A program made the translations under genes and the position numbers. The notes under the pieces are model-generated. The model saw only the letters and a program-made list of their open reading frames with translations, ran no database searches and was not told the DNA's origin. From Bacillota bacterium (GTDB taxonomy: Bacteria; Bacillota_I; Bacilli_A; RF39; UBA660), in assembly GCA_015059245.1 (NCBI GenBank), contig SVAU01000018.1, positions 1-25,421 of the forward strand: a stretch of DNA of 25,421 nucleotides, written 5' to 3'. Shown one piece after another: positions 22,106 to 25,421 of the stretch. Numbering within the stretch: position 1 is the stretch's first letter; the number at the start of each line of letters is the position of its first letter.

Positions 22106-22927
22106 ATGAATGAAATAGAACAATATACAGAAAAAATATTTGAAGAAATAAAACATATTGATGATGAAGGGAATGAATACTGGGAAGCAAGAGAATTAAT
22201 GCCAATACTAGGATATAATAAGTGGGAAAACTTTAATAATGTAATTAGAAAAGCTCTTATAGCATATAAAAATAGCAATAATGATGAATCATATTGGCTT
22301 CCTGAAGTTAGGAAGCCAATAATAACTGGTAAAGGAAAAAAAGAATACATTATAGATTATAAATTATCTAGATACATATGCTATCTTATAGTACAAAATG
22401 CTAATCCTAAGAAGAAAATGGTTGCATTAGGTCAAACGTACTTTGCCATTCAAACAAGAAAAATGGAACTAACAGAAAAAGAGTATTCAACACTAACAGA
22501 AGATGAAAAAAGATTCTATCAAAGAGAGTTAACTAAAAAAGGTAATTATTCTTTGAATCAAACCGCTAAGAATGCAGGAGTTAAAAACTTTGATAAATTT
22601 CATAATTCCGGATATAAAGGATTATATAACGGAGAAACCGCTGATGATATAGCCAAAAGAAAAGGTCTTAGATATAGAGAAGATATATTAGATAATATGG
22701 GAAGTGAAGAATTGGCAGCAAATCTTTTTAGAATAACTCAAACCGACTCAAAGTTAACAAGAGATAACATAAAAGGTGAAAATAACGCCAATAAAACACA
22801 TTATATTATTGGTAAAAATGTAAGAGAAGCAATACAAAAAAATGGAGGAACAATGCCGGAAAACCTTCCTACACCAAATAAGTCTATAAAAGAGTTGGCA
22901 AGAAAAGAATGTAATAAATTAAACTAA
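22106..22927 (+). CDS. dinD: DNA damage-inducible protein D (DinD) homologue
   Basis: A 273-residue protein, the same length as E. coli DinD (about 274). The N-terminal part is BRO-N-like (WEARELMPILGYNKWENFNN). The family core follows (DYKLSRYICYLIVQNANP and KMVALGQTYFAIQTRK). The C-terminal part carries AKNAGVKNFDKFHNSGYKGLYNG and NMGSEELAANLFRITQTD. E. coli DinD is induced by SOS and disturbs RecA filaments in vitro. I saw no LexA box (GAAC-N4-GTTC) upstream. Only an imperfect inverted repeat, AAAGGAA / TCCCTTT, is present near 22053-22071. The gene uses ACC, CCG and GCC codons more than its neighbours, which suggests horizontal gain; DinD is patchily distributed. It holds a perfect 12-base inverted repeat at 22292-22321. 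Confidence 0.92.
   Translation: MNEIEQYTEKIFEEIKHIDDEGNEYWEARELMPILGYNKWENFNNVIRKALIAYKNSNNDESYWLPEVRKPIITGKGKKEYIIDYKLSRYICYLIVQNANPKKKMVALGQTYFAIQTRKMELTEKEYSTLTEDEKRFYQRELTKKGNYSLNQTAKNAGVKNFDKFHNSGYKGLYNGETADDIAKRKGLRYREDILDNMGSEELAANLFRITQTDSKLTRDNIKGENNANKTHYIIGKNVREAIQKNGGTMPENLPTPNKSIKELARKECNKLN
22292..22321 (+). repeat. Perfect inverted repeat inside dinD
   Basis: TATTGGCTTCCT (22292-22303), six-base loop GAAGTT, AGGAAGCCAATA (22310-22321). It covers codons for YWLPEVRKPI, and no T-run follows. Confidence 0.9.
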
Positions 22928-22932
22928 TCATC

Positions 22933-22960
22933 TTGCAATAATAATTATAAGTTTTATAAT
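22933..22960 (+). promoter_or_regulatory. Promoter of the G5 lipoprotein gene
   Basis: TTGCAA (22933-22938), 16-base spacer, TATAAT (22955-22960). Confidence 0.75.
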
Positions 22961-22980
22961 GAAGGTAGAGAGGAGTTTAT

Positions 22981-24018
22981 ATGATGAAAAAGAAAATATT
23001 ATTCTTATTACTTTTATTATCGTTTATATTAGTAGGATGTAATAAGAAAGAAGAAACAAACAATAAAGAACCACAAAAAGTAGAAGAAAAACAACCAGAA
23101 GCACCAGCAACTAATACTGAAGAATTAATAACTAAATCAGAAAAAATAGAAATAACTTCAGTATCAAAAAACACTATTGAATTCAAAGAAACAAACAAAG
23201 TAAAAGCAGGAGATAAAGTAGCAGTATGGTTATATTCTAAACCTAAATTCTTGGGATACTTTGATGTAATAGAAGAAAATGGTGTAAAAAAAATACAAGG
23301 TTTAGAAGAAGCTTTAAAGAAAGTAGAAGTAGAAGCAGGAGATCACAATATTGCTATAACTACTGAAAAAGGAGAATCTATTGGACATGTAGAAATCTAT
23401 ATAGATGAAACTAAAGAAGTATTCGAAGAAAAACCTCCAGTATTTACTTATAAAGAAGTAGTAGAAACAAAAGAAATAGCATTTAAAACTACTAAGAAAA
23501 CAAATGCTAATTTAAAGAAAGGTACTACTAAAACTATTCAAAAAGGTTCTAAAGGTACTAAAGAATTAACATATAAAGTAAAATATGATGAATCAGGTAA
23601 AGAAGTATCAAGAGAAATAATTAGTGAAAAAGTAACTAAAGAAGCAGTAGATGCAATAATAGAAACAGGTACTAGTGAATTTAACTTAAAAACAGATAAA
23701 ATTACTGGAGCATTCATTGGATTTGCTTGTCTAACAAATAATACATTTAATTACGAAGGACAAATATCTTGTAATGACTTCGATGAAACAATACCAAACT
23801 TTAGTGCAACTAAAATTGGTAGTGTTGTCATTGTAACTAATATAGGTGGAACTAAATTATCTACTCCAGTAAGAGTAACAAAACAATCAAATGGTCTTTA
23901 TAAAGGAAAATACCAAGGAAAAGATTGGTACTTTGATCCTAGAGGTGGAGATAGTGCCCCTGAAGAACTTACAGAAGCTAAGTGCAAAGAACTAAATATA
24001 ACATGTGGTACATGGTAA
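22981..24018 (+). CDS. G5-domain lipoprotein
   Basis: A 345-residue lipoprotein. The signal is a basic start, a Leu-rich core, and lipobox LVGC (Cys at about 20, the lipidation site). A Lys/Glu/Pro-rich spacer comes next (about 22-45), then a beta-rich segment to about 150. A clear G5 domain (about 155-232) follows, with FTYKEVVETKEIAF, KKGTTKTIQKGSKGTKELTY and KEVSREIISEKVTKEAVD. The last 110 residues are unrecognised, with three Cys (FACLTN, ISCND, ITCGTW) and one in AKCKEL that could form disulfides. G5 domains bind glycans such as N-acetylglucosamine in some surface proteins, so a cell-wall role is inference. Either of two adjacent ATG codons (22981, 22984) could start. It ends in tandem TAA stops. 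Confidence 0.9.
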   Translation: MMKKKILFLLLLLSFILVGCNKKEETNNKEPQKVEEKQPEAPATNTEELITKSEKIEITSVSKNTIEFKETNKVKAGDKVAVWLYSKPKFLGYFDVIEENGVKKIQGLEEALKKVEVEAGDHNIAITTEKGESIGHVEIYIDETKEVFEEKPPVFTYKEVVETKEIAFKTTKKTNANLKKGTTKTIQKGSKGTKELTYKVKYDESGKEVSREIISEKVTKEAVDAIIETGTSEFNLKTDKITGAFIGFACLTNNTFNYEGQISCNDFDETIPNFSATKIGSVVIVTNIGGTKLSTPVRVTKQSNGLYKGKYQGKDWYFDPRGGDSAPEELTEAKCKELNITCGTW

Positions 24019-24019
24019 T

Positions 24020-24044
24020 AAAGTAGACGAAAGTCTACTTTTTA
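24020..24044 (+). terminator. Intrinsic terminator of the lipoprotein gene
   Basis: AAAGTAGAC (24020-24028), GAAA tetraloop, GTCTACTTT (24033-24041), Ts. Confidence 0.87.
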
Positions 24045-24053
24045 TATTGTTTG

Positions 24054-24061
24054 CATAAATT
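24054..24061 (+). promoter_or_regulatory. Possible sigma-E-like -10 before cotE
   Basis: CATAAATT matches the mother-cell sigma-E -10 consensus (CATAnAnT). The -35 region (near 24033-24040) overlaps the terminator and matches poorly. Tentative. Confidence 0.25.
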
Positions 24062-24079
24062 AGATTAGAGGTGAATAAT

Positions 24080-24595
24080 ATGTCTAATTCTAATTTCAAA
24101 GAAATAGTAACAAAAACAGTAGTAGGTAAAGGAAGAAAAACATTTAAAACAAATCATTCTCTTACACCAGAAAATACTCCTAATACAGTTTTAGGTTGTT
24201 GGGTAATTAATCATACATTTACTGGTACTAATAGAAAAAATGAAGTAACAGTAAATGGTTCATTTGATGTTAACGTCTGGTACTCATATGACAATGATTC
24301 AAAAACAGCAGTTACTACAAGAAACTTTACCTACCAAGAAACACTAAAATTAAGAGTAAAAGATTACGACTCACTAACTAATGAAAATGAAATAATAGTA
24401 AGAAGTCTAAAACAACCTACAGTACAAGATGTTAACATCAAAGATAACGAAGTACACTTATCTATAGAAAAAGAACTAGGAGTAGAAATAGTAGGAGAAT
24501 CCAAAGTAAAAATAGCTATCTTAGAAGATGAACTACCATGGGATGATATCGAAGAAGAACCAGACATCAACGAAGATTACATAAAAGAAGAATAA
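24080..24595 (+). CDS. cotE: CotE-like outer spore coat protein
   Basis: A 171-residue protein that follows CotE along its length: FKEIVTKTVVGKGRKTFKTN near the N-terminus, LGCWVINHTF, GSFDVNVWYSYDNDSKTAV, and EKELGVEIVGESKVKIAILE, then an acidic tail (DDIEEEPDINEDYIKEE) that is also typical. In Bacillus, CotE directs outer-coat assembly around the forespore in the mother cell. The start is ATG 24080 with AGGTGA 5 bases upstream; the GTG at 24071 belongs to that Shine-Dalgarno. It is followed by a terminator. No mutS, mutL or miaB lies beside it, unlike Bacillus. Homology is strong; whether the organism sporulates is not shown. Confidence 0.88.
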   Translation: MSNSNFKEIVTKTVVGKGRKTFKTNHSLTPENTPNTVLGCWVINHTFTGTNRKNEVTVNGSFDVNVWYSYDNDSKTAVTTRNFTYQETLKLRVKDYDSLTNENEIIVRSLKQPTVQDVNIKDNEVHLSIEKELGVEIVGESKVKIAILEDELPWDDIEEEPDINEDYIKEE

Positions 24596-24615
24596 TCAAT
24601 TATTATTCTTTTTTT
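24587..24615 (+). terminator. Intrinsic terminator of cotE
   Basis: GAATAAT (24590-24596), loop CAATT, ATTATTC (24602-24608), seven Ts; the stop codon is in the stem-loop. Confidence 0.78.
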
Positions 24616-24616
24616 A

Positions 24617-24625
24617 TGTTACAAT
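24617..24625 (+). promoter_or_regulatory. Extended -10 promoter of the 24648 gene
   Basis: TGTTACAAT (TACAAT 24620-24625), directly after the cotE terminator. Confidence 0.6.
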
Positions 24626-24647
24626 ATATCTTAGAAAGAGGTATGTT

Positions 24648-24989
24648 ATGGAAAATAAAATAATAAAACTAGCTAGAAAAGCAATTGAATTAGAACCAGT
24701 AGAACAAGAAATAACACAAGCATCCGCCCATTATGTAGCATTAGAACAATATGTTCTGGATAATCCAGCAGATGAATTAACACCTATATTTCATGAGGTA
24801 ACAAATATTACAGGAGCATCTAATGTTATAATTGCTAGAATACATATGGAACTAGCATTTAAAGATTTTAGTAATAATGGTATTACTGAAAAAGAAATGA
24901 CATATTTTAATAAGATACAACAAGACTACACAAGAATGAAAAATGTATTAGTAGAATTAGCTAATCAATCAGAAAGATTACATATGTAA
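24648..24989 (+). CDS. Hypothetical helical protein, 113 aa
   Basis: I do not recognise this protein with confidence. It is small, soluble, and likely four helices: KIIKLARKAIELEPVEQEI, a short one around ALEQYVLDN, ITGASNVIIARIHMELAFKD, and TEKEMTYFNKIQQDYTRM to the end. In Bacillus the neighbour of cotE is the helical YlbF/YmcA-type gene. This protein has similar size and content, but I could not match its sequence to that family. The Shine-Dalgarno is GAAAGAGG. A hairpin without a T-run follows (24994-25013). Confidence 0.7.
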   Translation: MENKIIKLARKAIELEPVEQEITQASAHYVALEQYVLDNPADELTPIFHEVTNITGASNVIIARIHMELAFKDFSNNGITEKEMTYFNKIQQDYTRMKNVLVELANQSERLHM

Positions 24990-24993
24990 TGTT

Positions 24994-25013
24994 GTTAACC
25001 AAAAAAGGTTGAC
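24994..25013 (+). repeat. Hairpin overlapping the rpsP -35
   Basis: GTTAACC (24994-25000), loop A6, GGTTGAC (25007-25013), with one G-T pair. It lacks a T-run and includes the TTGAC of the rpsP -35. It could be an operator or a weak terminator. Confidence 0.45.
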
Positions 25014-25037
25014 AGTTATTGTTTAATTTGTTATATT
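25009..25037 (+). promoter_or_regulatory. Promoter of rpsP
   Basis: Consensus TTGACA (25009-25014), 17-base spacer, TATATT (25032-25037) with TG at 25029. The strongest promoter in the window, fitting a ribosomal protein gene. Confidence 0.88.
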
Positions 25038-25066
25038 AATATGGCTAAACAAAGGAGGGAAATAAT

Positions 25067-25342
25067 ATGGCAGTTAAATTAAGATTAAAAAGAGGCGGTT
25101 CAAAACAAAGACCTTTCTACAGAATAGTAGCAGCAGACTCTCGTTTTCCAAGAGATGGTAGATTTATCGATTCAATCGGTACTTACAACCCAATCCCAGC
25201 GGAATACGAAGTAAGCATTGATGAAGAAAAAGCAATGTATTGGTTAAGTAATGGTGCTCAACCAACTGATACTGTTAGAAGCCTATTAAGCGAAAAAGGT
25301 ATCATGGCTAAATACGCTGAATCTAAAAAAGAAGGTAAATAA
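25067..25342 (+). CDS. rpsP: 30S ribosomal protein S16
   Basis: A 91-residue protein, the normal S16 length. It begins [19 protein letters not shown] and carries [20 protein letters not shown] and the [17 protein letters not shown] end typical of S16. It binds 16S rRNA in the small-subunit body and is needed early in assembly. A strong AAAGGAGGG site lies 9-10 bases before the ATG. The next gene starts 3 bases after the stop, which is the usual rpsP-khpA pair of Bacillota. Confidence 0.98.
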   Translation: MAVKLRLKRGGSKQRPFYRIVAADSRFPRDGRFIDSIGTYNPIPAEYEVSIDEEKAMYWLSNGAQPTDTVRSLLSEKGIMAKYAESKKEGK

Positions 25343-25344
25343 TT

Positions 25345-25421
25345 ATGGAATTAAAAGAATTTACTGAATATTTAGTTAAAAGCATAGCTAAAGAACCTGA
25401 TATGGTAAGTGTACAAGAATT
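25345..25421 (+). CDS. khpA: KH-domain RNA-binding protein KhpA (3' end outside window)
   Basis: Only the first 25 residues are in the window (MELKEFTEYLVKSIAKEPD, then MVSVQE). This matches the N-terminus of the small KH protein (YlqC/KhpA, about 75-80 residues) that follows rpsP in Bacillota. KhpA binds RNA with KhpB and affects cell division and elongation in streptococci. Its Shine-Dalgarno (GAAGG) lies in the last codons of rpsP, so the two are in one operon. Downstream genes (rimM, trmD, rplS in the usual order) would be outside. Confidence 0.85.
   Translation, partial: MELKEFTEYLVKSIAKEPDMVSVQE

Noticed and set aside
22292..22321. dinD inverted repeat as an intrinsic terminator
   Set aside because: No T-run follows, and the frame continues through it.
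24648..24989. YlbF/YmcA (Ric complex) protein next to cotE
   Set aside because: Size, helicity and position fit, but I could not align its residues to that family.
1..25421. TGA read as tryptophan
   Set aside because: All frames are full length under the standard code, with TGG used for Trp and no internal TGA.

Overview
The window is a chromosomal stretch from a strongly AT-rich bacterium of the Bacillota (Firmicutes). SpoVS, a CotE-like spore-coat protein, an RNase J homologue, S16 followed by a KH protein, and Shine-Dalgarno sites of the AGGAGGTGAT type all point to the Bacilli/Erysipelotrichia side. My inference, which I cannot prove from this window, is an uncultured gut lineage near the former Mollicutes (RF39-like). 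All 30 complete genes end in TAA (25) or TAG (5). None ends in TGA, and tryptophan is written as TGG. Genes are packed with very short gaps, and there is no gene-free stretch over 300 bases. The three largest gaps (9494-9710, 10266-10512, 12788-13037) hold RNA structures or promoters. I saw no tRNA, rRNA, CRISPR array, transposase or prophage.

Layout. 1-3667 (+): end of a GGGtGRT-family gene, spoVS, a gamma-glutamylcyclotransferase-like gene, an unknown gene, and pta (phosphate acetyltransferase). 3692-5053 (-): an unknown tail-anchored acidic protein, divergent from an orphan sufB with which it shares overlapping -35 elements. 5137-9493 (+): sufB, an SDR oxidoreductase, and a three-gene operon (ABC ATPase, ABC-2 permease, membrane protein with a zinc ribbon). 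9501-12211 (+): a roughly 195-nt structured leader in front of an rdgB-type ITPase gene, a short ssb, a methyltransferase lying between two exact 35-nt copies of a terminator-promoter module, and an unknown gene. 12233-12985 (-): an unknown soluble protein behind what looks like a yybP-ykoY (manganese) riboswitch with an intrinsic terminator. 13038-15761: a small membrane protein and a GNAT (+), an unknown protein (-), and a degenerate polysaccharide-deacetylase-like membrane protein (+). 15884-21396: an RNase J paralogue with ruined metal ligands (+), a HIT protein (-), a cohesin/cadherin-like surface protein (+), and a short RelA/SpoT homologue with an intact hydrolase but damaged synthetase (+). 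21476-25421 (+): an unknown protein, dinD, a G5-domain lipoprotein, cotE, an unknown helical protein, rpsP and the start of khpA.

How the parts work together. Most units are single genes or pairs, each with its own terminator and a promoter that often starts inside the preceding terminator's T-tract. Extended -10 boxes (TGNTATAAT-like) dominate. Three themes stand out: Fe-S metabolism (GGGtGRT, SufB), stress and RNA control (Rel/SpoT, RNase J paralogue, DinD), and cell-surface or spore functions (SpoVS, CotE, cohesin-like protein, G5 lipoprotein). The best candidate for something undescribed is the manganese-type riboswitch controlling a protein that is neither a transporter nor any family I recognise. 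Next are the duplicated 35-nt module around the methyltransferase, the rdgB leader RNA, and the two catalytically altered enzymes.
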